Shown: piece by piece, positions 1 to 12,750 of the stretch | Layout: the number at the start of each line of letters is the position of its first letter | How positions within the stretch are numbered: position 1 is the first letter of the stretch | Source of the DNA: Oenanthe sinensis | Taxonomy: Eukaryota; Streptophyta; Magnoliopsida; Apiales; Apiaceae | NCBI GenBank assembly: GCA_028671895.1 | Contig: CM053796.1 | Location: 42,096,860-42,160,859 of the forward strand | Length of the DNA: 64,000 bases | Direction: 5' to 3' | Program-made: the position numbers and the translations under genes | The notes under the pieces: generated by a model | What the model was told of the DNA's origin: nothing | The model's database searches: none | The model's input: only the letters and a program-made list of their open reading frames with translations

Positions 1-2250
1 TCTCCAAACAGATATTTTTTATGAGTGCGCTGATACAGACTTACACCTATGAATGTGTATACATGGGATTGTATGTTGAATATACAAGGTCAAAATTATA
101 GAGCTAATAAGGAAATATATGTGTGGGCTGTTGGGCCAAGGCGGTTGGGCTTGCCCACTTAGGTTGTGTAATAGATTTTTTTTAAGGTTGAAGTGTTGAA
201 CCCACATTTTCCTTTTACTTTTTTTGCTTAAACCGACAATGTTGAATACATGCAAGTCTGACCTGCACAGAATTTTTTTTACGCAGGTCTATATTACAAC
301 ATATTTATATTAAATAAAATAAATTTATATATAAAAAGAGAATATATAATATTAATTTAATTCTTATATTAAATATCAATGAAAATATAAATAAAAAATT
401 AATTTATTTAAATATTAGTTATCACGTGCACGAGTTATAAGCTTCTATATAATAAGAATAATAGGGATATTATCTCATTAATACCAAAGGTTAAGAGTTC
501 GGTATCGTTAGTAATATATTTAAATTTTAATGTTTATACTTTAATAATAGATATATAAATTTAATTCGAATTCAAATAATAATATATTGAAATCTAATAT
601 TTATATTTAAACAAAATATAATATTTATATTTAAATCATTAAAGTTTAAAATTAATTTATACTAACTTACAAAATTGACACACGTGCATATACGAATTTA
701 TAAAATTATTTTTTGATAAAAAAAACTAAATGAGATTGCGCTTACATTGGCCCTGTTTGGCGATCACTTTTTTTCCGGAAATAAGCCTTTATTTCCGGAA
801 AAAAGTGGGTATGTATGTATTTTTTCTGAAAATAAGTAACTTGTTTTTATTTTGAAAATAATATTTAGTTTAAAATTCTAAAATAATATTTATCTTCTTT
901 AATATTTTATAATATTTTTGTTTATATTTTAATAATTACATATAAATTTACTAAATTTTATTATGTTATTTACGTGGAATGACTGAAAAGATCTGGATTT
1001 AATCCGGGTCATCACAATATAAGTTTATGATTATCCAATGTACATATTTATTTTAAATATTTTATATATTTTTACTACTTTTTAATATATTTTTTAATTA
1101 TTCTTTTAATAAATGTTTACTTATTGCACGAGTTTATTTTAAATATATTATAATTTTTTATTTATATTTAATTCAATTGAAGTATGAATATATAATTTTA
1201 ATAAATTAAAAAAAATATTATAATTATAATATACTAAAACTTCTTAAAATTATAAACTATTAATAATTTTAGAATAAATAATTAAAATGTATTAAAAATG
1301 TCTATACATTGGTTAAAATATAGTGTTTAATAAGAGAAATTTTGTACTGCATTAATTTATATTATTTTTGTAGAATATTGTATTTTTCTAGAAAAAATAT
1401 TTTAAATTTACTTAAAATATGTCATTTATATATCGTTATCTTTTATATTCTGCAGAATGATAAATCGTCTAATCATCATATGCTTATTTTCTAATTAAAT
1501 ATTATTTTTTTCATTAAATTAGTCTTTTAACTAAAATATAATAAAAAAATCTATTCACTGAAATATAAACACAAGTAAGATATATGAAAAATTATATAAA
1601 AATATTTTTATATAACATGTCATTGTAGATGGGTACTAAATGCTAATGCGCCACCTTTTGGGTTGTGAAATTGGTTGTATGATTACCGTGTTCATGTATA
1701 CTCGGGAATTTCAACTTTATCAAAACTACACAAATTCACAATAATCCACTTGTTTGGTCTGACTTCGCTAGGAAGTCAATGCTCATACGTAAACAAACTA
1801 CTACGGTACTAACAAGGCCAATTATATCATGTAGTTTACTATATATATTGCCATTGCATGTCTAGCTAGCTAGACCTTCGGGTACAAACCTGGAATAACC
1901 CACTTCACCAGAACTAGAATATATAAGAACATGTGTTATGTGCCCACCATCTATAATCCAACCTGTTATATGTATATAGATAGTATTCGATATCAAGATC
2001 GCAGATCTATAATCCAACCATTATATCTAAAAAACGAGCACAAATATTTGTCATCAAGCATAGTCAATGCCTCAATGGGCCATAATTGACCCCTAAGGCC
2101 CTAATTAAGTTGAATGGCAATGAATTTTGAAACTCTTATTAGTACATTAATAAACACATTCAAGCAGGATTAGTAGGCAATAATCATATCATCTTCTATA
2201 CATAACTTCATCTTTTAATTTTTCTCTTGTTTAATTGGAGCCTGAATGCA
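1..2250. other. AT-rich intergenic DNA with repeat fragments
   Basis: No coding region is supported here. About 285-450 is an inverted, diverged copy of about 62545-62730 near the other end of the window (shared AT-rich block followed by a TTAGTTATC-x-CGTGC type motif). About 748-900 is a MITE fragment listed separately. The last few hundred bases lead into the DC1 gene and hold a TATA-like TATATAAG at about 1920, which is far from the start codon, so its role as the promoter is unproven. Confidence 0.5.
748..900 (-). mobile_element. MITE fragment with GGCCCTGTTTGGC end
   Basis: The segment begins with GGCCCTGTTTGGC, followed by the TTTCCGGAAATAAG and AAAATTCTAAAATAA blocks. Its reverse complement is the same family as the tandem copies at 9386-9850. 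Only one terminus is visible; the other end is lost in AT-rich DNA. The family resembles the small non-autonomous DNA elements with a GTTTGG terminus that are common in plants. The superfamily is not determined. Confidence 0.5.
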
Positions 2251-2784
2251 ATGATCAATGGAAAGCGGTACGGATACGACAGACATGCACACTGCAAACT
2301 CCGATTTCATAAAAAAGCCCCAAAGCCTTACAAATGCTATGGTTGTAAGATGCCAGGATTTGGTCCCTGTCTCAAGTGTACAGATGAAAAATGCCATTTC
2401 TATCTTCACCTAGTGTGCTTCAAATTACAACACTTGCCGGATCACCAACACCGTTTCTTTCGCCATTGTGTGTTTAAACATAATCTAAGCTCCTCTGAGG
2501 CTTCTGATCACTGCGGAGATGTTCCTTATTGTGATGCATGCGGATTAGATATATTCGGGTACAGATATCATTGCAGTCCCGACACTTCTCATCCACATAA
2601 TAATCATGATCTGCATCCAACTTGCGCGCATCTCAACCTCGAGAAAAATATAATTATGAATGGCGTCGAGTTAGAGCTTCGAGACAGAGTGAAATCCAAG
2701 TGCCTGCATTGTGGAAAGAGGTATCCTGTTGAGGAATGCATTCGGTTTACGGGTTGGAAATGGGTTCCCAAAAGAACAGTCTAG
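2251..2784 (+). CDS. DC1 (Cys/His-rich C1) domain protein, short
   Basis: A single-exon frame of 177 codons. I start at the ATG at 2251 because the frame upstream offers only a TTG. The protein is Cys/His-rich in the DC1 pattern of plant zinc-binding proteins: a first unit at about residues 14-56 (C29, C32, C40, C43, C48, H49, H53, C56), a second at about 94-125 (C94, C97, C108, H122, C125), and the first CxxC of a third at C151/C154. DC1 proteins are plant-specific, thought to bind zinc through paired sites, and linked to stress, hormone and reproductive functions; no specific role can be read here. The third unit is cut by a TAG. The same frame past the stop still reads Cys-rich (YCFTSKNCC...HLKCM), so this may be a recently truncated allele or early pseudogene. 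No signal peptide or membrane segment is visible. Confidence 0.7.
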   Translation: MINGKRYGYDRHAHCKLRFHKKAPKPYKCYGCKMPGFGPCLKCTDEKCHFYLHLVCFKLQHLPDHQHRFFRHCVFKHNLSSSEASDHCGDVPYCDACGLDIFGYRYHCSPDTSHPHNNHDLHPTCAHLNLEKNIIMNGVELELRDRVKSKCLHCGKRYPVEECIRFTGWKWVPKRTV

Positions 2785-4499
2785 GATTTTCTCTATTGTT
2801 TCACAAGTAAAAATTGTTGCTCCCATCTCAAATGCATGAACAGAATTATAAAGGGTTCTCGCTAGATTTTTGTTTTGTTTGGGGGTTGTGGGTGGGGTGG
2901 GGGACGGCCCTTAAGAATTAGCTAGCTTCCATCCAAAATTCAAAATTGTGTTCAACACTTGAAGTTGATGAAAGTGGCTTGCAAATTCAATCTTACAATA
3001 ACAGATATGGGTTACAATTTCAAATTGGGCCAGTCTTTCATGAAACAGTAATGATATCAGATGGGTCGATAAACATATACACCAGATTAATATTTTTAGG
3101 AACCCAAGCACGGCCTTGTGCTCTTTTTTAACATCTCATGTCATTTTTCATTTTCTATGTTAAATACTTTCTGTAGATAACCCAACTTAAATTTAGAGTT
3201 AATAATACAGTTAGGGACATGTTTGAGAAAAAATCATGACACTTATTTTTTTAAAATTAATATTATAACTTTTTATAAGCTTTTAATTAATATGTATAAA
3301 TTTTTGCAAGTGAATGATAAAATTTTAATTAAAAGCATGTAATGGAAAGTGGGAACATCATACAAAGTTTATCTATCTATCTATATCTTTTTAGTGCTAG
3401 TTTATCTATCTATACATCTATCCTTAATCAACTCGCCAACTTAACTATCCATAGTAATCCTCAATCTACTTGGCAACTTTAATCTACTTGTCAACTTTAA
3501 CTGTCCATAGCAAAGTTCCCCCTTATCTAAAACAGAGCTTTTTATGGTCCATTGAATGTCAAGAGTGCCATAATCTAGTGCATGAATGTAGAAAATGACA
3601 TGATCATAAATTCTTCAAAATTAATTTATGCTTTGTTCTTCATTTCAAGAAAATCTGCATCACTAACGTATTCAATTTTAGCCCTCATCAAAATTTTATT
3701 CATTCTCATTCGTTGTAAAGTATCTCCAAGGGAGAAAAACTAAAACGGTTAGTTAAAACCTGAATATCTAAATTTTTTTAAACTTGTAAGGATTTATGCT
3801 CCCGTGATATTAGGTATAATGATTAGCTATATTTGAAAATATAAAATACAACTAATAAAAACACATTTAATGATAATATTATAATTAACAAACATTACTT
3901 TTATATATTATAAAACATATTACTAAGAAAATATTACATTAAATTAGTTTTTTTTATAAATATTCAAGTATATTAAAATAATTATATAAGTAATTAATAA
4001 ATTTGATGACAACAAAATAATATGTTTAAATTTAATATTATACAAAAAAAATATCAAATAAATTAACATATAATTATAATGAATATATATATACATATAC
4101 ATACATATATTATATTTATAATAAAATGTCTTATATAATTTTAATATTTAAAAAATGATTTAAATTAATATTTCATATGTTATAAATAAATAATAAAATT
4201 TAAAACTAAACATAGGTCTAGCAGATTGCCTGCAAATAAACTAGGGTTAGTAAATATTTTGAGCAATAGATATAAAAGACGAGAGGAGACCCAATGTACC
4301 ATTACCTAATATCCAAAATTATACCTAAGAGGAGCCTCCCCGTGATGCATATTTTAGATATTAGGTAATAATATGATGCCATGTAGATTTTATACCTAAT
4401 ATGAGTGTAGCGTTGGAGATGCTCTACATGGATAAAATAGTTAAAGATTTGCATAAAATAGTTAAACTTAGTAGTTGGTGTTATGCATAGATTTAATAC
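2785..4499. other. Intergenic AT-rich DNA, one MITE end
   Basis: No supported gene. There is a short CTAT microsatellite near 3370-3420. A segment at about 4260-4432 ends in GTTGGAGATGCTCTA, the mirror image of the AGAGCA-type terminus of the MITE at 37952-38334, so it is probably the end of a related element. The remainder is low-complexity AT-rich sequence. Confidence 0.4.
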
Positions 4500-5238
4500 A
4501 GGAGGGCGCGCCCTGCCACCCCTTCAACGGAGGGCGCACCTTGGCTGAATAGCCGGACGGGGTTTGTGGATTCTGGCCAATTAACGTGTTTTGCTGAAAG
4601 AACTTGTTTACTCTTGTTACCTATGTTTATTAAAGGACATAATTTCACATTCCTCGGGTTGTCTGAGTTATGGAGGCATATTTGGTCTTATCTTGGAAGA
4701 TCCTTCCCCTGTACTCAGGCGGTTGCCCTCGTCTAGGGGTTTAGGACGTGACCTACGATTTGTGGTGGATCTAGTGCTGACCTCTAGTCAAGCTATCCTT
4801 GGAAATAGCAGTAGTGGACAGGTTAGACCCCACGGTTTCCGGTTCAATGTCGGATCCATGAAGTCGTCCTTAGACCTTATACTAGGCTTTGACCTATTCA
4901 AATAAGCCCGAATGTAGAGTCCTCTTCCAGGAAGGTTCCACTTGTCTTTTCTACATTCGATTCGAAGAAGGAAACTCATGTTTCCTAACGGGCCTCTGCG
5001 TTGCCAAGAACTACGTGGACTTAATCCTCTATTTTGCCTATAAATAGAGGTACGTAGGCACGGGTCAGAATTATTAGAGCTCACAGCTGCCGGAAAATAC
5101 AAAACTCTAGTTATTATAAAACCTAGCAATCTCAGCCCCAATCTCATACAAACCACCACGCTCCAGCGATATTCAACTTCGTTAGATATTTTTCCGGAAC
5201 CTCATTATTTGTTGATTATCAAATTTCTCTTATCAACA
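4500..5238 (+). mobile_element. Ty3/gypsy-type LTR remnant
   Basis: This GC-richer island stands out from its flanks. It contains a strong TATA box (TATAAATA at 5039-5046) and ends in ...TATCAACA at 5238, followed directly by GTTGG. In plant gypsy elements the LTR is commonly followed by CAGTTGGCGCC, so I read this as the 3' end of a 5' LTR with the first bases of the primer-binding region, after which the element is lost. The 5' limit of the LTR is not certain. Reading frames here (for example 4591-4905 on + and 4788-5159 on -) look like chance frames within the LTR. Confidence 0.5.
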
Positions 5239-8051
5239 GTTGGGAATTAAATAGAAATTTGAGCATTCGAATTCTTTTACGTGTTAAGATTTTGAAACAA
5301 GATAGGATTTTGAAATTCACCAACGTGGTGCAAAAGTGTCAAGAAATCGAAAATTTAGCAACAGTGTCCTCTTGTGGCTATTGTTTGTCTGTTAAACTCG
5401 GTTTGCATGTGATGCTGGGACCAAATACATGTAGTGCAAGTACTTTCATTGTAATTGTACTAGTAAGATAGAATTGGACAGCGACTCGCCCATCATTTTT
5501 GAAACTCTGAGGGCAAGTACCTATACATGTTGTTGGGCTTCCATGTGAGGTTGTTCCCGGCGTATCTTTCATTTTCTCAGTGTTTACAATGTGGGGAAAA
5601 TATATAGCCAATTGTCTAGCTACTAGTACATAGTTGTATATCTAGTGCAGATTATTTTAATTTGCGAATACTATATAATACTCTATTAAACTTTGTCACA
5701 TATACGTACAAGAAGATTATAAGATAATTATAAGATGTTTGATAGCTAGAAATTATAAGATATAATAGTGATTGATAGTTTGATAGCTCTCGCTAATTAG
5801 CTAATTATAAGATGTTTCACGCGGCTGTGAACTCAAATCCAATTTTAACACGACTAATAGCAATTATAGAAAAGCAATCAATGTTAATCCAGTTTAAAGA
5901 CAAAAAGCATGCATGGGTGAACTTAAAGACGATATTAATCGACCATGATCAAATTGATTGACAATCGATGAAAGGGAAAGCTAGCTGGAAATTAACCTTT
6001 GACAAATATGTTTTTCTTTTTTTGAAAAAAACATAACATATCCCAACACACAGTTTTGCTTTGGTGAAGCGAGTTGATTAATAGCAAATATGCATTAATT
6101 ATAGGTTGTTGAATACGCCAATAGGGTCGCTTGTAAATAAACCTACCCTCTGCGTGATAAAATTTATTCGAACGAGTTTATTTAACAACAAACTTGAGTT
6201 GGCTCGAGTATAAAATTATGTTCGAATACTCGGATTGACACCAAAAAGATAGTAATATATATCGAGTAAAATGGAGCATGTTTTGCTAATTTATAAATTT
6301 AGAGGCCTTTAAGTACTGGGAGCTCTAATATATTAATTTTCTCACAAATTATAAATATCTTTCATTTTCTCAGTGTTTAGCGACGCAGAAACTTTATACT
6401 CAAAAAGCGCAAAATCACTAGTGGGATAAGCATCGCCTAATTAGTGGAACCTAATCAAACAATTATCATTAAATCATCTAAATGACTTTAATTATACTTT
6501 GTCCCCTTTGTGAAATTGAAGTATGCATACTTTTTTATAGGAAGTTTAATATGCTCCATAGATTACTGGTAAATCTTCAATACTTTATAAAAAGCTGCCT
6601 ACAAATCGAATTACGTAGTTGAACGTGCTTTTAAAAAGTTTAGGCAACTGTTTAAAATTAATTAATTAACCTTAAAGTGCAGAACTGAAAGGAAAAGTAA
6701 AATAATCCAACTTCTAGATTAGTGAAATTAGGTACCCCACACAAGGCAGTTATAAGAAAATATATATACTTTTAACATTTCCACTCTTTGTTTGTCGGAG
6801 GCAACTGGCAAGTATTCCACTGATTACGGGGACTTAATTTCATATATTAATATTACTATATTAAAATGATATTTATATATTACTTTCTTTTTTATGATTG
6901 AATTAATTATTTTTTAACCGAAAATTATAAATATTATATATTAAATTATATATTCTATATTATTAATATATATACATATATATATATAATCTGTTTTAAA
7001 ATGTACAGTTAATTAGTTAGGGATGGGTATAAATTCAAATAAACTTATTTATTTTATGGATATAAATTAATTAAACTTTAAATAAGTCTACAGAGGCTCG
7101 AGTACGTTACCATGTTTTACGAGGCGGTGTATATTCGCTCAGGATTTGACCAACTTTAGACTTTATTGTTTTGGAAAAAAATAAATCTAGTGTGTACCTA
7201 GAAAGCACTCACAAAGTTGTAGTACAATGTACTGATTCTTTGCTTCTCTCTTAATATATTTTTGTTGTATAACCAACTCATATAAAACCTTAAAGTGTTT
7301 GGGAGACACTCAAATGAATTTTATAATATTTTTTAATATTTTTCATCACTCAAAATCCCATTTTTTGGGTTGAATAGTGGATCACGGATATCCATTTTTT
7401 AACATAGTTTTCGTCTTCGTGTTCCTCATAAATTGTGAGAATATTGTGTGAGATAGAAAGTTGAACTTGTGACCCCTGTCAACACGAGCCCTGAATAAAT
7501 CTTATACTATTATTTAACAATTCTACGGAAGGATTAGTCAACTAGGTGCATGTTCTTTCTTAATGAAATTCAGGTCTTAGTAGTAAAAAGTCATTACCAA
7601 CCATGTTTGGTTATACGTAATCGAGACATTATGGCACTTGCATTTATCAGGCAACATTGTTATAAAAATATATGTAGATCGTGTATTGTGTAGTTTCTTC
7701 ATCCTTTTTTTTAGGGTTTTGAATTGTTGTTGGTTCACCACAAAACACTGCTCAACTGTTCATGCATAAATATATACAAATACACACGTAATTTACTCTC
7801 TACTTTTTTCAAAATATAAAATAGCAGTCAAAAGATACGGGGAATCAAATCTATAATGGGAGGAAGTAAAATCTCACTGGCATCTGACGGGGAAGGGACG
7901 AAGGGTACATAATTTCTGAGCAGTAAAATTATAAGAGAGAGAGCTAAAAAAGTAAAAAGAATCAAACAGCTGACATAATTATGGTGCAGATCAAAACAAG
8001 AGAATATAAAAGGTACAGTATTTAGTGGATAAACGGTGGTTTAGATAAATA
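5239..8051. other. Intergenic DNA without recognised gene
   Basis: A minus-strand frame at 5378-5611 has mixed, fairly gene-like composition but matches no family I know. A short string (TTTCATTTTCTCAGTGTTTA) occurs at about 5566 and again at about 6361, hinting at a small duplicated fragment. Everything else is AT-rich and featureless to my reading. Confidence 0.35.
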
Positions 8052-8312
8052 CTCCCACCGTCTCTTATTACTTTTCCTGTTAATCATGTGCACGCTTGCC
8101 AACACACATTTTTTGATCGTTAATATCTTTAATTTCGTATTAGTATTAAATATAAAAAATTTACTGTATTAAAGTACTCACAAATACGAATCAAACAAAA
8201 TCACTCATGACTATATTTTGTCTTATAAATTATGTGTAAATTAGTAGTCAATCGCTTACAATGAACAGTACAAAAAGTCAAAACAGGAAAAATATAACGA
8301 GACGGAGGGAGT
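8052..8312. mobile_element. Stowaway-like MITE (Tc1/mariner type)
   Basis: The left end reads CTCCCACCGTCTC and the right end, reverse complemented, reads CTCCCTCCGTCTC. The inverted match continues inward to a shared TTTTCCTGTT block. Both ends are flanked by TA (8050-8051 and 8313-8314), the target duplication of Tc1/mariner elements. It is about 260 bp with no coding capacity. Confidence 0.75.
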
Positions 8313-9385
8313 ATATGAAATCAAATAAAAGCTATCCCGCTGCTGAAAGGTTGTCAGTACATGCTGTAAACGGTTATTGGCCGTTGGATAATTGAAACTG
8401 ACAATTTTTATTTTTTTTAATCGATTGAAACTGACTTTTTGATATCAGTTGGACTCGAATTTATTCGTTAGCTTATCACCATTCACCATGGCCGACCTCT
8501 ACTTACTTTTTTATTCCAACAACATATATTTGTAACCTCAAGGAATTATAATCTTTATATTATTATTTTATTTTGATTTTAAATTGAAAATTATAATCTC
8601 CCAAAACTATATTTTAAATTGAAAATTTTAATCTCACAAAACTAGATTTTAAATATACTTATTTTGAACCTTATTATAGAGTACGTAATTCAAGTTCAAA
8701 AAACCTTTTTTAGGAAAAAATTATTAAAGATATTGAATAACATTATTCATATTTAAATTGCAATGTCCTATAAAAAGACGGATATTTTGACGAAATTATA
8801 TACTCCACTCGTTATTACAATTCTATAATAATATATTAGAAAATAATCAAGACATAAATTTATAAAATAACAATTCTCATCTCTTAAATTTGAGACATAA
8901 AATAATAATTTAATTATTCAAAACAAACATAGCCCAAGGATGTAACTAAATAAATGCATTAGAATCTTAAAAAAAATTATTGTAACACACAAAAAATATA
9001 AATTTACAAGACAAGATGTAGTTCTTGACAAAATCTAATAGTCTCCATCAATGATCAAATATTTATCTATAGGTGTTTAATAAAAAAATATAGCAATGAA
9101 TATCGTACTATTCATATAATGATATAAACCTTCAAGTATAGGTGTGTGCAAAAGCTTCAACACGACTCACATCAGACAGAGAAAATGCGTAGTGAAGAGT
9201 ATCAAGTTTTTATGGCGCCGATAGAGCAAGTCGCCAAGCATTTCTCCCAGTCAAATATATATTTAACATTTAACCATAGTAGTCGTCTCCGAAAATTAGT
9301 CAAAATTAAATATCCCGAAAATCTCGCCCCAATTCTGCAAATTAATAAGAAACAGATCCGGAGTTCGTAGATTTTACGCTTACTT
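8313..9385. other. Intergenic AT-rich DNA
   Basis: No gene, RNA or mobile element was recognised. A 74-codon frame at 9146-9370 has no recognisable domain and no neighbouring exon, so I do not call it. Confidence 0.35.
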
Positions 9386-9850
9386 ATAGGGGGTGTTTGG
9401 GGTTCCTTAAACTTAAAATAAGTAGCTTATTTTTTATTTTTTTTACATATTTTCATTTTTTTTTAAAGATAAATATTTATTTTAGAATTTTAAAACCAAA
9501 TATGAACTTAATTATTTCTGGAAATAAGGGCTTATTTCTGGAAAGTACATAGTGGGTGTTTGGGGTTCCATAAACTTAAAATAAGTAGCTTATTTTTTAT
9601 TTTTTTTTACATATTTTCATATTTTTTTTAAAGATAAATATTTGTTTTAGAATTTTAAAACCAAATATGAACTTACTTTTTTCTGAAAATAAGGACTTAT
9701 TTCTGAAAAGTACATGCATCCCTACTTTTTTCCGGAAATAAGCCCTTATTTCCATAAGTTGGCAGTTGCCAAACAGGCCCATACATCCCTACTTTTTTCC
9801 GAAAATAAGCCCTTATTTCCATAAGTCGCAGTTTGCCAAACAGGCTCATA
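9386..9850 (+). mobile_element. Tandemly repeated MITE with GTTTGG ends
   Basis: The motif GGGTGTTTGGGGTTCC occurs at about 9389 and again at about 9553, each followed by the same AAAATAAGTAGCTTATTTT body. The block closes with two copies of CCAAACAGGC (about 9767 and 9834). It therefore looks like two nearly complete elements plus a partial third, in tandem. Internally the TTTCCGGAAATAAG block is shared with the fragment at 748-900. No coding capacity. Confidence 0.55.
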
Positions 9851-11243
9851 ATATGACCTTGCATGTACAAAATTTGAAGTGGCATGCATATGTAATACAA
9901 AATTACATGCAATAATATTAATAAAAAAAATTGCATTTATACGTTAATTATCAGAATACATATAACTTTACCATTCACTTGTAAGAGTTGGTTGGGAATT
10001 GGGATGTTGATTTTTTGATATGGTGGCTAGATTGTTGCCTTGTTGGCAATATGATTAATGAAATGCACAGAACACTGCTGAAGAAATAACACTTGCTACG
10101 GACCACTTGGAGCTTTAAATTTCAACTGTACCCAAATTAATGTATGCAAGACATTGTTGTATTTATGGCTTTATTTCCGTTTTATTTTTACTAATTTAAC
10201 TTATAACTTTACAAATGAGTATCCGTTCTTAAAAAATTATTGGGATGATAAACCCTCTGGTATATGCTTATTTTGATATAAGTATATTTATTTTGATTTA
10301 TGGGCTGAATTGACATAAAATTTATCCACTACTATTAAGAAAGAAAGAGTGAATGGACAAGGTATGTAAAACAAAAGAAAGAAAAAGGAAGCAACCGCAA
10401 CAACGGTCGTTGTTAGTTGCATGTGCACTTTCATGTTTTCTAACTTTCACCAAAGATTACTTGGCCCCCCCTGTAGATTTACTTTGTAAAGGACCATGTT
10501 ATTTATGTGCATAGTTTTTAATACTAGTATCATATTTTATATGCGTCGTTTTTATGTCCCATCATTACTCGACTAAAATCTCACTGGTTCATATTTTATG
10601 TTTCATCCTTCTATTTTGATTTGCTAATCAAGTCAAGGTTCTGACATTTTTTCTTTAAATTGCATTCTAATCCACAGTTAATTTGCAAAAGTTGATACAG
10701 ATAATTTTAGATATTGGTTTTGCTTATCATGAGTTTGGGCTATGCTGTGTAAGACGATGTTTACTTTTTTTATGGAGTCAGGTAGCTTATCTTAGGATTG
10801 TCCCTTTAATCCTTTATAAAATCCTATTAAATTTAGTTAAAAGTAAAAAAAAAATAGACTCAAGTAGTGTTCTAAATAAAAGTTCCTGATTCCTGCAATC
10901 AATATACAGTTTTTATAGTGAATAAAATTAAAAGTAATTTATTTTATAAAATATAGGGATTATGCTATCCGATGAATATTTTAAAATGTTCACTTGTTGA
11001 ATATAAAAAATCAGTAAGACTTAATTAAAAATATGAAATGGGTTGTTATTAAAAATTAGAATGTAACTGTTGTACTGCAGAGACAATACATCATTCAACC
11101 AAACCAAACGAGGCAGCCAGTAAGAATTGCTGAAACGGAGTGGCCTCCACGTTTACCCCTCTTTTTATTAGTATTATCGGTATATATATTTTTCTAAAAT
11201 ACCGTGCCTAAAAGAAAAGGACCCCAGAACCTCTCACTTTTTC
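9851..11243. other. Intergenic DNA including the expansin upstream region
   Basis: No supported gene. The last few hundred bases are the presumed promoter of the alpha-expansin. The 68-codon frame at 10683-10889 has no recognisable content. Confidence 0.4.
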
Positions 11244-11501
11244 TATATATATGCAACATATCTTTCTGCATTTTCCTCATCACATTCCTTCCTTCAAAGC
11301 TTCAATTACTCCTCTCATTTCTTTCTTTCATATCAGTGAGTAATCATCTTGTCCCACTGCCTCATCTCTCTGTTTTTTTATTTCTTTGCTAGCATGTCTT
11401 TTAACTTTATTATTTTATTAACAATAAACATAGCTAAAATGTTACATTTTTTATGTGCCATGCTCAAGATATGTGCTAAATGAGGTTTATTCTATTTGCA
11501 G
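11244..11501 (+). promoter_or_regulatory. Expansin core promoter and leader intron
   Basis: A TATA-like TATATATAT lies at 11244-11252. A pyrimidine-rich leader follows, with a GTGAGT donor at 11336 and a TTTGCAG acceptor ending at 11501, only four bases before the ATG. I infer a 5'UTR intron of 166 bp. This part lies outside the duplicated segment, so the second expansin copy lacks it. Confidence 0.5.
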
Positions 11502-11505
11502 GAAA

Positions 11506-12750
11506 ATGGGGTTGTGTGGGATTTTCTTACTGGGGTTTCTTGCAATGGCATCCTCTGTTCATGGATATGGTGGTGGTGGAGGTTGGACAAATGCTCATGC
11601 TACCTTCTATGGTGGTGGTGATGCCTCAGGAACAATGGGTGTGTATATGTTTAATATCACACACACACACACACACTTAATTTGCTAAGACTAAGCTCAA
11701 CTCATTATGTTGTTTGATTGCAGGAGGAGCTTGTGGTTATGGCAATCTTTACAGCCAAGGGTATGGTACAAACACTGCTGCTTTAAGTACAGCTCTGTTT
11801 AACAATGGTTTAAGTTGTGGTTCTTGCTATGAGATTAAGTGTGTGGATGACCCAAGATGGTGCTTGCCTGGTTCCATTTTGATCACTGCTACTAACTTCT
11901 GCCCACCAAACAATGCCTTACCAAACAACGCAGGAGGTTGGTGCAATCCTCCTCAACAGCATTTTGACCTTTCTCAGCCTGTATTTCAACATATTGCTCA
12001 ATACAGAGCTGGCATAGTCCCTGTTTCTTACAGAAGGTATATTTATTTAACTCTATAGTAATATGAAGATTTCTTACCTTCAGTTCTTGAAAGAAAATAC
12101 ATATGTCCTAGTCCTACTACTACTCATGCATGATTTACAACTTAAAAGCATGCAGAGCAATAGTGTTACTCTTACTCTCTTCTTTTCTTTTCTTTTTTTT
12201 CTTCTGAAAATTACCGAGATTTGGTTAAATTTACCGAATTGCGAAAATACTAGTGTACCGAATAATGATGTGATAGATTGCATGATCTGCTAGCTAGATG
12301 TGATAAAACCCCATATTCTCAAGTTGGCATTTTTTTCCCTCAAAAATGTCTTTAAAGTTTAAAGATACAAATTTTGATTGTCCTCTATGTTTTTACTAGC
12401 CATTTGAAAATGATCTTGATTTTGTGTTCTTTTTCTTTCGTAGGGTACCCTGCAGAAGGAGAGGTGGCATAAGGTTTCAAATTAATGGACACTCTTACTT
12501 CAACTTGGTACTAATTACAAATGTTGGGGGTGCTGGAGATGTTCATGCAGTTTCAATCAAAGGTTCCAGGACAGGTTGGCAACCAATGTCTAGAAACTGG
12601 GGCCAAAACTGGCAAAGTAACAACTATCTTAATGGCCAATCTTTGTCTTTCAAGGTGACAACAAGTGATGGTAGAACTGTGGTCTCCAACAATGTTGCCC
12701 CAGCTGGTTGGTCCTTTGGCCAAACATTCAGTGGTGCTCAATTCAATTAG
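11506..12750 (+). CDS. EXPA: Alpha-expansin (EXPA), three exons, intact
   Basis: Exons are 11506-11638, 11724-12036 and 12444-12750, all joined at GT-AG borders, giving 250 residues, the usual alpha-expansin length. Residues 1-20 are a signal peptide, so the product is secreted to the cell wall, where alpha-expansins loosen cellulose-xyloglucan contacts non-enzymatically during acid growth. Domain 1 (about 25-145) resembles family-45 endoglucanases and shows GGACGYGN (46-53), the cysteine series (C48, C76, C79, C84, C91, C104, C118) and the HFD motif (124-126). Domain 2 (about 150-250) is the group-2 pollen-allergen-like binding domain with the conserved tryptophans (W194, W201, W205, W238). 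The start is fixed by the signal peptide. The frame is intact, making this the functional copy; the 3' two thirds are copied at 24887-25816. Which EXPA subclade it belongs to cannot be decided here. Confidence 0.93.

Noticed and set aside
4591..5159. Overlapping frames of 104 and 123 codons on opposite strands
   Set aside because: Both lie within the gypsy-type LTR, which is GC-richer and so has fewer chance stops. Neither has a recognisable domain.
12063..12293. Frames in the second expansin intron (both strands), repeated at 25111-25359
   Set aside because: The stretch is bounded by good GT-AG sites and the protein pattern continues across it; the frames are chance reading of a pyrimidine-rich intron.
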